DNA of 34,970 nt, from positions 1 to 34,970 of the forward strand of contig NZ_VBSP01000023.1 in NCBI RefSeq assembly GCF_005864045.1. The letters are read 5' to 3'. The notes beneath the pieces are model-generated. The model made no database searches and was not told the origin of the DNA. It saw only the letters and a program-made list of their open reading frames with translations. Positions 1 through 7,760 of the stretch are shown one piece after another. Source of the stretch: Ruoffia tabacinasalis (GTDB lineage Bacteria > Bacillota > Bacilli > Lactobacillales > Aerococcaceae). The first letter of the stretch is position 1, and every line of letters starts with the position of its first letter. The translations under genes and the position numbers were made by a program.

Positions 1-197
1 TGAATGAGAATTCCAATGGTTTATTACGCAGAGACGGACTGCCAAAAGGAATGGACTTTAATCAAGTAGACCAAAGCTTTGTGTCATCGATTGCACACAA
101 ACGGAACACGATTCCACGGAAATCCTTACACTACCGAACACCGTTGGAAGTATTTTTGAGTTACTTAGATGAAACAGTTTTGTCTAGCTTAATTTGA
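1..197 (+). mobile_element. IS30-family transposase, C-terminal fragment cut by window edge
   Basis: The last 65 or so codons of an IS30-family transposase run in frame from base 3 to a TGA at 195-197. The visible part contains NENSNGLLRRDGLPKG, the region around the catalytic Glu of the IS30 DDE domain, followed by the conserved HKRNTIPRK...LHYRTP tail that ends these proteins. The same stretch occurs in opposite orientation at the right end of the window and differs by one base (Thr versus Ala near the C-terminus). The rest of the element lies outside the window, so whether this copy is complete cannot be seen. Confidence 0.92.
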
Positions 198-208
198 CAA
201 ATCAAAAC
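1..208 (+). repeat. Left arm of an inverted IS30 repeat
   Basis: Bases 1-208 match the reverse complement of about 34601-34808 with a single substitution seen by eye. Identity stops just after the shared GACAAATCAAAA, which should be at or near the IS terminal inverted repeat. Beyond it the two flanks are unrelated. Confidence 0.85.
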
Positions 209-262
209 CTATAAAATTATCTTTCCTGTAGTTGTAGTACGTTTTCCATTTATAGATAATGT

Positions 263-268
263 TATAAT
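263..268 (+). promoter_or_regulatory. Likely -10 box for the RpiR-type regulator gene
   Basis: TATAAT lies 35 bp before the start codon. No good -35 box is found at 16-18 bp, so the promoter is only partly supported. The ribosome binding site AAGGTGGG follows at 291-298. The IS end supplies a TTGACA at 194-199, too far away to pair with this -10. Confidence 0.45.
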
Positions 269-302
269 GTTTTTAAAGAATACTAATACAAGGTGGGTTT
301 GA

Positions 303-1061
303 ATGGATGAATTATTATATAAATTAGAGAAGCAAGCAAATGAATTAAGTGAATTAGAAAAAGTTGTTTTCAAATTTATGAAGTCGAGTCCAGAGACCTT
401 TGTAAATGGAACACTTGATCAAATTTCTGAAATTACATATGTATCTACAGCAACAATCTCACGAACAATAAAAAAAGTGGGCTTTAAAAACTTTCAAGAA
501 TTAAAATTTGTTTTCCTTCAGGAATTACGGAATAATTCGAAGCTTTCAAACCAATCGCTAGATGCAACGAGTTTTCAAAATAGTATTATTGAAAAAATAG
601 AAGCAACATTTGATTTCTTAGAAGAAAGTAATTTTGAAGTGATATTGGACCAGATTCATAAAGCAAACAACATAGAGATTTATAGTGTAGGATCCAGCCT
701 AACAATTGGAATTGATTTATCGAGAAAATTATTATCCTTGGGAAAAAATGCAAACGCTTATGTTGATTGGGATGACTTAAGTCGAAAATCCAAAATCCAA
801 AAGACATCAGAGTTAGCGATCCTCATTAGCTTAAGTGGAGAGACAAAGCATATCATTGAATATGCTACAAATTTAAGTGAAAACAAAGTTACTATGATTG
901 GAATTATCGGGACAGCTGATTCAAGATTAGAAGAAAAAGTTGATCATTGTATTTATGCTCCATCTATTGTGAAGTATTACAAAGAAGCAGATATTAGCTC
1001 GCGTGTTGCGATGGTAGCGATTATAGAGTACCTAACAATAAAATATAGTGAGTTTGTATAA
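303..1061 (+). CDS. MurR/RpiR-family transcriptional regulator
   Basis: This 252-aa protein has the two-domain layout of the RpiR/MurR family: an N-terminal helix-turn-helix (about residues 1-75, with the family pattern around STATISRTIKKVGFKNFQELK) and a C-terminal SIS sugar-phosphate-binding domain (about 110-240, with YSVGSS and ILISLSGET). Length is typical. The family senses phosphosugars and controls nearby transport and catabolic genes. It sits 126 bp upstream of a PTS permease and a MalY/PatB-type enzyme in the same direction, so it probably regulates them. An AAGGTGGG ribosome binding site supports the ATG. The effector cannot be read from the sequence. Confidence 0.93.
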   Translation: MDELLYKLEKQANELSELEKVVFKFMKSSPETFVNGTLDQISEITYVSTATISRTIKKVGFKNFQELKFVFLQELRNNSKLSNQSLDATSFQNSIIEKIEATFDFLEESNFEVILDQIHKANNIEIYSVGSSLTIGIDLSRKLLSLGKNANAYVDWDDLSRKSKIQKTSELAILISLSGETKHIIEYATNLSENKVTMIGIIGTADSRLEEKVDHCIYAPSIVKYYKEADISSRVAMVAIIEYLTIKYSEFV

Positions 1062-1151
1062 AATGATGAAAGGCCTTACAAGTCGCTGCAAGCTCATACA
1101 AAGGGCTGTAATTTCCTCATTAACTGTAATTAATAAAGTATACTTAAATTA

Positions 1152-1165
1152 AGAAAGCGCTTATA
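1152..1165 (+). promoter_or_regulatory. cre-like catabolite control site before the PTS gene
   Basis: AGAAAGCGCTTATA matches 12 of 14 positions of the CcpA consensus TGWAARCGYTWNCW and has the palindromic AAGCGCTT core. A possible -10 (TATACT) is at 1139-1144, which would put the site at or just after the transcription start, a repressing position. A PTS operon under carbon catabolite repression would be ordinary for this group. Confidence 0.6.
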
Positions 1166-1187
1166 TATTATGAGGGGGTTATATTTT

Positions 1188-2750
1188 ATGGAAAAAAAGA
1201 ATCGTCCTAGTTTTATGGAGTTTCTACAGGGATTAGGTAGAACGTTCATGTTGCCAGTAGCACTTTTATCGTTTATGGGATTATTATTAGGAATTGGGAG
1301 TGCATTTTCTAGCGCATCTACAATCGAAGCCATGCCGTTTCTTGACAATGAGATACTTCAAATTGTATTGAGATTTTTATCAACAGTTGGTGGGTTTGCG
1401 TTTACATATTTACCTGTGATGTTTGCAATGGCTATACCTTTAGGTTTAGCTCGAAAAGAGAAAGGAGTAGCAGCTTTTTCAGGATTTGTAGGATATACGG
1501 TAATGATCCTTACAATAAATTTTTATTTATCTGAAACAACGAGTCTTGCTGATCCAGATGTTTTAAGAGAAGCCGGTCAAGGTATGGTATTTGGTATTCA
1601 AACACTGGAACTTGGAGTTCTTGGAGGGATTATTGTAGGTGTCATAGTCTACTACCTACACGAACGGTTCTATGATATCCAATTACCTGACAGTTTTGCA
1701 TTCTTTTCAGGAGTAAGGTTTGTTCCGATTATCACATCATTAGTTTTATCACTAGTTGGGATAGCATTACCTATTATTTGGCCAGCATTTGCTTTCGTAA
1801 TTCAAGGTATAGGTGGATTAATCCAACGAGCTGGCGTGTTTGGTCCGTTCTTATTTGGTGCAGGGGAACGCTTATTATTACCATTTGGTTTACATCATAT
1901 TTTAGTCGCTATGATTCGCTTCACAGATGCTGGTGGAACTGAAATAGTAAATGGTGAGACAGTTTCCGGAGCTTTAAATATATTCTTTGCTCAACTGAAT
2001 TCAGGAGAAGCAATATCGGGTGCCGCTACAGCTTTCCTTTCACAAGGGAAAATGCCAACATTTATCTTTGGTTTACCAGGTGCTGCTTTGGCAATGTATC
2101 AAGTTGCACGACCGGAGAATAGAGCACGTATCAAAGGTCTTTTAATTTCAGGTGTTGTTGCCACTGCGGTTACAGGAATTACAGAACCGATTGAGTTCTT
2201 ATTCCTATTCATCAGCCCGTTATTATGGATTTTCCATGTGATCATGACAGGTGCTGGGTTCTTAGTGATGAGCTTAGTTGGTGTATTAATTGGTAACACA
2301 GATGGTGGGTTACTAGATTTCTTAATATTCGGAATTATGCAAGGTGGCTATACTCGTTGGTGGATGGTTTTAATTATCGGAGCAATCTGGTTTATCATCT
2401 ATTATAGCGTATTCAAATTTGTTATTACTAAACAGAATTTACCAACACCAGGGCGAGCGCCTCAAAGAGAAGACACAGAGTACACATCTGAGGAATTAAA
2501 TTATTCTAAAGATACAGGATTCGATGTTAAAGGTATATTAAATGCTTTAGGCGGTAGTCAAAACATTACTTCATTGGATAATTGTGTCACTAGATTAAGA
2601 CTCGTGTTAGAAGACGGCACTATTGTTGATGATGAGAAGCTTAAAGAGTTGGGAGCTTTAGGAGTGATTCATTTGGACAAACGAAATGTCCAAGTTGTTA
2701 TTGGAACAAAAGTAACAAGTGTTCGAAATGAATTAGAATCTTATTTGTAG
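1188..2750 (+). CDS. PTS transporter, fused EIIC-EIIB (glucose/maltose family, MalX-like)
   Basis: This 520-aa permease takes up and phosphorylates a sugar. Residues 1 to about 410 form the multi-span EIIC membrane domain of the glucose/maltose family (GAGERLLLPFGLHHIL and TGITEPIEFLF are typical). Residues from about 435 to the end form EIIB, with the phosphorylated Cys466 in CVTRLRL. There is no EIIA domain or gene in the window, so EIIA must come from elsewhere, as for MalX. An in-frame ATG exists at 1170, but the GAGGGGG ribosome binding site (1172-1177) overlaps it and fits the ATG at 1188. The MalY-type gene follows 10 bp later. The substrate is unknown: maltose, glucose or another glucoside are all possible. 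Confidence 0.9.
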   Translation: MEKKNRPSFMEFLQGLGRTFMLPVALLSFMGLLLGIGSAFSSASTIEAMPFLDNEILQIVLRFLSTVGGFAFTYLPVMFAMAIPLGLARKEKGVAAFSGFVGYTVMILTINFYLSETTSLADPDVLREAGQGMVFGIQTLELGVLGGIIVGVIVYYLHERFYDIQLPDSFAFFSGVRFVPIITSLVLSLVGIALPIIWPAFAFVIQGIGGLIQRAGVFGPFLFGAGERLLLPFGLHHILVAMIRFTDAGGTEIVNGETVSGALNIFFAQLNSGEAISGAATAFLSQGKMPTFIFGLPGAALAMYQVARPENRARIKGLLISGVVATAVTGITEPIEFLFLFISPLLWIFHVIMTGAGFLVMSLVGVLIGNTDGGLLDFLIFGIMQGGYTRWWMVLIIGAIWFIIYYSVFKFVITKQNLPTPGRAPQREDTEYTSEELNYSKDTGFDVKGILNALGGSQNITSLDNCVTRLRLVLEDGTIVDDEKLKELGALGVIHLDKRNVQVVIGTKVTSVRNELESYL

Positions 2751-2760
2751 GAGGCATATT

Positions 2761-3954
2761 GTGGATTTCGATAAATTGATTGACCGTCGTGGTACTTACT
2801 GTACACAATGGGATTATGTTGCAGATCGATTTGGGCAAGAAGATTTACTGCCTTTTACTATTTCTGATACGGAGTTTGCTGTACCAGAAGAAGTTTTAGA
2901 GGCTTTATACTCAAGAATGTCTCATAAAGTTTTTGGTTATACACGTTGGAACAATGGTGATTTCCAACAGTCTGTTCTTAATTGGTATGAAAGAAGGTTT
3001 GATTTCTTACCTGATGCTGATTGGTTATTATATAGTCCATCGGTTATCTATAGCGTAGCGCAACTTATTCAGATGAAATCAAATGAAGGCGAAGGTGTTA
3101 TTATTCAAACACCTGCTTATGATGCGTTTTTTAAGACAATAAAAGGTAATAATCGCGTAATTGTTGAGAATCCTCTGACTTATGAAGAACATTATTATAG
3201 TATTGATTTTGAAAATTTAGAGAAGAAATTAGCAGATCCAAATAATACTATTTTATTATTTTGTTCACCACATAATCCAACTGGAAGAGTATGGACAAAA
3301 GAAGAGTTAACTCGTATTGTAGATCTTTGTAAAAAACATGAGGTCTTTTTGATTAGTGATGAGATTCATATGGATGTGATTAGTAAAGGGTTTAAACATA
3401 TTCCAATTACAAAAATAACTACAGAACAAGTAGGTTTAGTTACTTCTGGTAGTAAAACATTTAATTTTCCGGGTTTAATATTTTCATATCTGATGTTACC
3501 TAACTCTGATGATCGCGAATTGTTTTTGTATCAATTAAAAAATAAAGATGGTCTGTCATCTACTAGTATTTTAGGTATGGAAGCGACAATGTCAGCTTAT
3601 AATAACTCAGAAAAATGGGTAAATGATTTGAATACTTATTTAGAGGGAAATAAAAATCTAGTGAAAAAATTCTTTACAAATAACTATGAAGGTGTAAAAA
3701 TAGTTCCTACTGAAGCGACATATTTGATGTGGGTTGATATCTCAAGTTTAGGATTGAATATGGAAGAGCTTCAGGAGAGATTAATTAACATAGGTAAAGT
3801 TGCAATCATGGATGGAGAAGTTTATGGAGGTAATGGAGGTCAGTTCCTAAGATTGAATATTGGTTGCCCAGAAGCTAAGCTAGTTGAAGGATTTAAAAGA
3901 ATTGAAAAGAGTTTAAAAGATATAGATTTAAAGAAATGTGATATAATAAAATAA
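2761..3954 (+). CDS. MalY/PatB-family PLP-dependent aminotransferase-like C-S lyase
   Basis: This 397-aa fold-type I PLP enzyme is of the MalY/PatB class, whose members cleave cystathionine and related C-S bonds. The start fits the family (FDKLIDRRGTYCTQWD). Key residues are visible: Asn172 in SPHNPTGR, Asp200 in ISDEIHMD, and the Schiff-base Lys232 in TSGSKTFNFPG. The gene starts with GTG, and its AGGAGG-type ribosome binding site (2749-2754) overlaps the stop of the PTS gene, so the two are translationally linked. In E. coli MalY is encoded with the PTS permease MalX and also antagonises the maltose activator MalT; no MalT-like gene is seen here. A strong terminator follows. Confidence 0.92.
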   Translation: MDFDKLIDRRGTYCTQWDYVADRFGQEDLLPFTISDTEFAVPEEVLEALYSRMSHKVFGYTRWNNGDFQQSVLNWYERRFDFLPDADWLLYSPSVIYSVAQLIQMKSNEGEGVIIQTPAYDAFFKTIKGNNRVIVENPLTYEEHYYSIDFENLEKKLADPNNTILLFCSPHNPTGRVWTKEELTRIVDLCKKHEVFLISDEIHMDVISKGFKHIPITKITTEQVGLVTSGSKTFNFPGLIFSYLMLPNSDDRELFLYQLKNKDGLSSTSILGMEATMSAYNNSEKWVNDLNTYLEGNKNLVKKFFTNNYEGVKIVPTEATYLMWVDISSLGLNMEELQERLINIGKVAIMDGEVYGGNGGQFLRLNIGCPEAKLVEGFKRIEKSLKDIDLKKCDIIK

Positions 3955-3986
3955 AACTAATTACATAAGTATTATATAATTGTGAA

Positions 3987-4037
3987 ATAACGCACGTAGT
4001 AGAAGAGGAGTTCCCTTTTACTACGTGCGTTATTTTT
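3987..4037 (+). terminator. Intrinsic terminator after the malY-like gene
   Basis: AACGCACGTAGTA pairs with TACTACGTGCGTT across a loop of about 17 bases, followed by a short T run. It ends the RpiR-PTS-MalY unit. Confidence 0.9.
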
Positions 4038-4065
4038 TAGTCTCCAATATTTTGCTCTTAACGGT

Positions 4066-4174
4066 TCAGCGTGTCTTTCTTTCATTTCCTGGAAGGTAAC
4101 CAAACTGTTCTTTGAATTTCCGATAAAAGTAAGTTGTATTTGAATATCCAACTTCGGAAGCTATCATATTTATG
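4066..4174 (-). pseudogene. AraC-family regulator, C-terminal remnant
   Basis: The last 35 or so codons of an AraC/XylS regulator are readable on the minus strand, ending in TGA at 4066. IASEVGYSNTTYFYRKFKEQ is the diagnostic second helix-turn-helix of the family, followed by the usual FG..PG..R tail. Upstream of about 4175 the reading frame runs into an unrelated transporter remnant encoded on the other strand, so the sensor domain and first helix-turn-helix are gone. Such regulators often control L-rhamnose or other sugar genes, in keeping with the rhamnose mutarotase remnant 400 bp away. It should have no function. Confidence 0.75.
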
Positions 4175-4541
4175 GTAATTGTTAATGTTATTGTTCTCGT
4201 GGTTCCAACCATTGGAGCGATTGTTCTTGCTGAGCATTGGATTATACCTAAGTTAGGTAGAAGAAGATAAAAAAGTTGCAGAAGCAATCTCAATCGTTAA
4301 TGAAGAAGAGAATCCGATTGATGAGAATAATACTCCGCCTCTACCTACACCTTTGAAGGCGATGAAATGGATATCGTATATCTTCTTAATTATTATGGTT
4401 GTTCTTGCAGTGTTTACTTTTAACGGAACTTATTCTGTTGAAAGTATGAAAAATGTATCAATTTGGTTAACTGTTCTTTACTTCATTTTCGGTGGAATCC
4501 CGACTATATATGGTTATCGTCTAGAAAATGAAAATGCATAA
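4172..4541 (+). pseudogene. Membrane transporter (symporter-like) C-terminal remnant, frameshifted
   Basis: Two reading frames together give the C-terminus of a membrane protein. The first frame (4172-4270) encodes one hydrophobic span and ends at TAA in the codons after PKLGRRR. The second frame picks up at about 4268, goes through a hydrophilic loop (NEEENPIDENN), and then has two more spans separated by a charged turn, ending in YRLENENA at 4541. I read this as one gene with a frameshift in an A-rich stretch, missing its 5' part. The look is that of the C-terminus of a sodium:solute symporter, but that family call is uncertain. The next remnant is a rhamnose mutarotase, so a lost L-rhamnose or related sugar transporter is the natural guess. 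Confidence 0.55.
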
Positions 4542-4583
4542 AATATATGGTTGTATATTTATCTGTAAATAGGAGGAGATTAT

Positions 4584-4895
4584 ATGTTTAAAAAAGCTTT
4601 TTAAAATGAAGGTCTATCCAGAACAACAAGAAGAGTATGAAAAAAGACATAATCAATTATGGCCTGAAATGAGAGAAATGTTCGCAGAATATGGAGCGGT
4701 TAATTATTCAATATTTCTTGATTCTGACACTAATTATTTATTTGGGTATTTAGAAATTGAAGATGAAAAAAGATGGGCAGAATCTGAAAGTACAGAAATT
4801 AACCAAAAATGGTGGGATTATATGGAAGATATAATGGAGACTAATCCAGATAATTCATCAGTGTCAAAAAATTAAAACAAGTATTTGAATTATAA
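4584..4895 (+). pseudogene. rhaM: L-rhamnose mutarotase, broken by two frameshifts
   Basis: Conceptual translation gives a complete RhaM/RhaU-family protein of about 104 aa, which interconverts the anomers of L-rhamnose. Family marks are QEEYEKRHNQLWPEM, the catalytic-region Tyr in GAVNYSI, and KWWDYM...NPDNSSV. The true start is the ATG at 4584 behind a strong AGGAGG, reading MFKKAF, but an extra T at 4598-4602 brings in a TAA. The body then reads in the next frame from 4606 to 4875. At 4871-4873 a missing T gives a premature TAA just before LKQVFEL, the normal end, at 4895. The +1 and -1 changes are independent hits in homopolymers. The central 89 codons could still be translated from the ATG at 4606, but the N-terminal strand would be missing. 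Confidence 0.85.
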
Positions 4896-4904
4896 ATTCG
4901 AATT

Positions 4905-4948
4905 AACGCATTTAGAAGATTTTCACAACCTTCTAAATGCGTTTTTTA
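4905..4948 (+). terminator. Intrinsic terminator after the rhaM remnant
   Basis: AACGCATTTAGAAG pairs perfectly with CTTCTAAATGCGTT over 14 bp across an 11-base loop, and the right arm runs into T6. It has survived the decay of the genes before it. Confidence 0.92.
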
Positions 4949-4969
4949 TATATAAAACATCTAAATACT

Positions 4970-4994
4970 AAAGCGCTTCCTAACATGCTATAAT
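4970..4994 (+). promoter_or_regulatory. Extended -10 promoter with a cre-like site just upstream
   Basis: TGCTATAAT (4986-4994) is a good extended -10 box, 47 bp before the next start codon. The preceding bases CTAAAGCGCTTCCT (about 4969-4982) match 12 of 14 cre positions and lie where the -35 spacer would be. The -35 itself is poor, as is common with an extended -10. CcpA control is possible but unproved. Confidence 0.5.
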
Positions 4995-5041
4995 AAAACT
5001 ATATATAATATTTATACCAATACACATAAAGGACGGTAGCG

Positions 5042-6454
5042 ATGATGAAGAGATTGATGAAGCTGATGGTGGGGTTTAGTTTATTGTTTTTCATTTCTAT
5101 GGGAGAAGTTGGACATGCTCAATCACTTGAGGGGCAGCGTGAAGAGGTCATTGAAAGTTTTATGATGGGGATTACGCAAGATTTTTCTTATGAAGAAGTG
5201 GATGCATATTTGAGTGAGGAAGAAGCGAGGATTCTAGAAACTGGAGAAACGAGATCATTATCGAGTTACGGAATTGACGGGAATCATTCTACCGGACAAT
5301 CACTTGAGCTAGTTGAGTATTTAACTAATTACTTGAATAGTCAAACGGACGAGAGTGATGAAGCGGATTTATATCCATATGCGGTTGATTTTTCGGAATT
5401 ACCTGAGGAAATGCGCTTTTATCATGAGGGTAAAGAGAAGTTTATTGTTAAGAAAAATGGTGGGCAGCCAACCATTTACGAGAATGAATATAATGCCTAT
5501 GCTACACATGTTAAATTGATTAGGGAATTTAATGGGCGTTTAGAAGATAATGCTACTCAAACATTCGCGGTCTATCCATCAGATGAGATAGCAAGAGATA
5601 TAAATGTAAATACAGCAGTGGTCGTTCAAGAACTATCTGCACATCGTACAGATTATGTTTTTTATTTCTTCTACAATAAGTATGGCACTTTAAGTATGAT
5701 TAAATGGGATTTAGAAAAACCTGTAGGTGAGTATGCTGAATACACGACTCGTGAAACTTATGAGGAACTCACAGGCAATACAGAATCTAGTGCGTCGTCT
5801 GATTGGAGTTTACCACATGATTGGCGCATGCTTTCACCGCGACGCAAGGATGTTCCACCTGTAGCCTGGGTCCTTACATCAGTTGGAGATGGCGAAACGA
5901 TTGCGATCGAACCGGTCTATCAAGGAGAGGGAGTTGTTTCGGGTTTTATTAATCCAAATTATTCTGTTGAAGTGACAACAAAAAATGTTTTCACAGATGA
6001 GATGTCAGCTGTTTTTGCTGCGACACCAGATTCGTCTGGTTATTTCACTGTTGATCCTAATGCAACTATTGGAACTCCACCAACGATAAAAGTCTTGAAC
6101 GAGAGTGGTCAGAATGTGTATGAGATGGAATTAGGTATTTACCAATACCGTCCAACAGCACTCGAACATGAGTCAGGCTACTTAACGCTTGAAAGATATT
6201 TTGTGGATCAAGGATATGTCGAAGGTTATACTTACCCGAATGCTGAAGTGAAAGTAACACATGTAAATGGTTATGCTACAACTATGGAAAATGCCGTAGC
6301 TGATAGTAATGGGTATTTTCATGTGGAGGGTTTTAGGCATCAAAATAATTTAACAACAACTGTGATAACAGTCACACATCCTGAAACAGGCGAGGAGATT
6401 TTAGTAGCACCATATCCTTGGACAGAGTGGGAACTTGAGAATGCAGAGTGGTAA
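5042..6454 (+). CDS. Secreted protein with two bacterial Ig-like domains, function unknown
   Basis: This 470-aa protein begins with a signal peptide (charged MMKRLMK, hydrophobic core to about residue 22, probable cleavage near GHAQS). Residues 27-270 form an acidic domain that I do not recognise. Residues from about 290 to the end look like two tandem bacterial Ig-like modules: each has a (Y/D)QG.V.G...PN..V.VT strand pattern and ends in a DS.GYF.V turn. There is no LPXTG motif, membrane anchor or obvious catalytic motif. The malic enzyme gene starts 36 bp later with no terminator between, so they may share a transcript, although a functional link is not evident. It is probably released or held at the wall non-covalently. 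Confidence 0.8.
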   Translation: MMKRLMKLMVGFSLLFFISMGEVGHAQSLEGQREEVIESFMMGITQDFSYEEVDAYLSEEEARILETGETRSLSSYGIDGNHSTGQSLELVEYLTNYLNSQTDESDEADLYPYAVDFSELPEEMRFYHEGKEKFIVKKNGGQPTIYENEYNAYATHVKLIREFNGRLEDNATQTFAVYPSDEIARDINVNTAVVVQELSAHRTDYVFYFFYNKYGTLSMIKWDLEKPVGEYAEYTTRETYEELTGNTESSASSDWSLPHDWRMLSPRRKDVPPVAWVLTSVGDGETIAIEPVYQGEGVVSGFINPNYSVEVTTKNVFTDEMSAVFAATPDSSGYFTVDPNATIGTPPTIKVLNESGQNVYEMELGIYQYRPTALEHESGYLTLERYFVDQGYVEGYTYPNAEVKVTHVNGYATTMENAVADSNGYFHVEGFRHQNNLTTTVITVTHPETGEEILVAPYPWTEWELENAEW

Positions 6455-6490
6455 TGAGTAGAGTTCAATCATAGAAAGGAAGCAAGATAC

Positions 6491-7642
6491 ATGGACGTGA
6501 GGAAAGAAGCTCTTAGATTAAGCGAGGAACTAGGCGGGAAGATTGAGGTTAATCCTAAAGTATCCATTACAAATATGGAAGAATTATCCGTAGCATACAC
6601 ACCAGGTGTGGCGGCAGTTAGTTCAGCGATTGCGGAGAATAAAGAAGATGTCTATAAATATACAACGAAACGTAATTTAGTCGCAGTTGTCACTGATGGA
6701 TCAGCTGTATTAGGACTAGGAAATATCGGACCTGAAGCTGCGATTCCAGTGATGGAAGGGAAAGCTGCTTTATTCAAAGCGTTCGCAGATGTGGACGCTG
6801 TTCCAATTTCATTAGATACACAAGACGTTGAAGAGATTATCTCACATGTTAAAGCAATTGCTCCTTCTTTTGGTGGAATTAACTTAGAAGATATTTCTGC
6901 ACCGCGTTGTTTTGAAATTGAAAGACGTTTAAAAGAAGAATTGGATATCCCAGTATTCCACGATGACCAACATGGGACAGCGATTGTCGTATTAGGTGCT
7001 TTATACAATGCATTGAAAGTTGCTGATAAGAAAATCGAGTCAGCAAAAATCATTATCAATGGTGGTGGATCTGCCGGAACGGCAATTGCTAAGAAAATGT
7101 TAGCCGCAGGTGCTAAAAATGTTATCGTCTGTGATATCGATGGTATGATTGCTTTAGATGATCCTGCTTTAGATGAGCGGCACAAAGACTTAGCGAGTTT
7201 AACAAACCTTGATAACTTGAAAGGGGATTTACAAGAAGCTGTGAAAGATGCGGATGTTTTCATTGGTGTGTCAGCGCCAGGCGTGTTGAAGAAAGAATGG
7301 ATTGCAACGATGAATGAAAAGCCGATTATCTTCGCGATGGCGAACCCAACACCAGAAATCATGCCGAATGAAGCGAAGGAAGGTGGCGCATTTATCGTCG
7401 CAACGGGGCGTAGCGATTTCCCTAACCAAATTAATAACGTTCTAGCTTTCCCTGGTATTTTCCGTGGAGCTTTAGATGCACGCGCTAGTGATATTACAGA
7501 TGAAATGCAAATTGCGACAGCTCAAGGAATTGCGAGTGTGATTCCAGAATCAGAGTTAAGTGTGGATAATATTATTCCAGATGCCTTTAACCCTAAAGTA
7601 GCAGAAGTCGTTGCGGACAGTGTTCGCAATGCGACAAAATAA
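6491..7642 (+). CDS. Malic enzyme (malate dehydrogenase, oxaloacetate-decarboxylating)
   Basis: This 383-aa enzyme converts malate to pyruvate and CO2 with reduction of NAD(P). The bacterial short-form malic enzyme motifs are all present: Tyr36 in AYTPGV, the catalytic Lys91 in MEGKAALF, metal ligands Glu133-Asp134 in NLEDISAPR and Asp159 in FHDDQHGTA, the nucleotide fold GGGSAGTAIA (191-200), and ANPTPEI. There is no C-terminal phosphotransacetylase-like domain, so it is the short type used by lactic acid bacteria. AAAGGAAG precedes the ATG. No malate transporter or MaeKR two-component genes lie next to it, so whether it serves malate growth or NADPH/pyruvate supply is open. Confidence 0.95.
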   Translation: MDVRKEALRLSEELGGKIEVNPKVSITNMEELSVAYTPGVAAVSSAIAENKEDVYKYTTKRNLVAVVTDGSAVLGLGNIGPEAAIPVMEGKAALFKAFADVDAVPISLDTQDVEEIISHVKAIAPSFGGINLEDISAPRCFEIERRLKEELDIPVFHDDQHGTAIVVLGALYNALKVADKKIESAKIIINGGGSAGTAIAKKMLAAGAKNVIVCDIDGMIALDDPALDERHKDLASLTNLDNLKGDLQEAVKDADVFIGVSAPGVLKKEWIATMNEKPIIFAMANPTPEIMPNEAKEGGAFIVATGRSDFPNQINNVLAFPGIFRGALDARASDITDEMQIATAQGIASVIPESELSVDNIIPDAFNPKVAEVVADSVRNATK

Positions 7643-7654
7643 TATTTAAAATTA

Positions 7655-7690
7655 AAACCAATAGATCTCGGGAAGGTTCATTGGTTTTTT
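7655..7690 (+). terminator. Intrinsic terminator after the malic enzyme gene
   Basis: AAACCAAT pairs with ATTGGTTT across a 17-base loop and runs into a T tract. The 8-bp stem is short, so it may be leaky. Confidence 0.7.
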
Positions 7691-7760
7691 TAGCTTTTTG
7701 CTTCTGTATAAGCTATTATCAAATGTAGAGATAATTACATCAAGTAAGGGAGGGCGGAAG

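Noticed and set aside
6652-7362. 236-aa minus-strand reading frame inside the malic enzyme gene
   Set aside because: It is antisense to a gene with full catalytic motifs, and has no ribosome binding site or recognisable domain.
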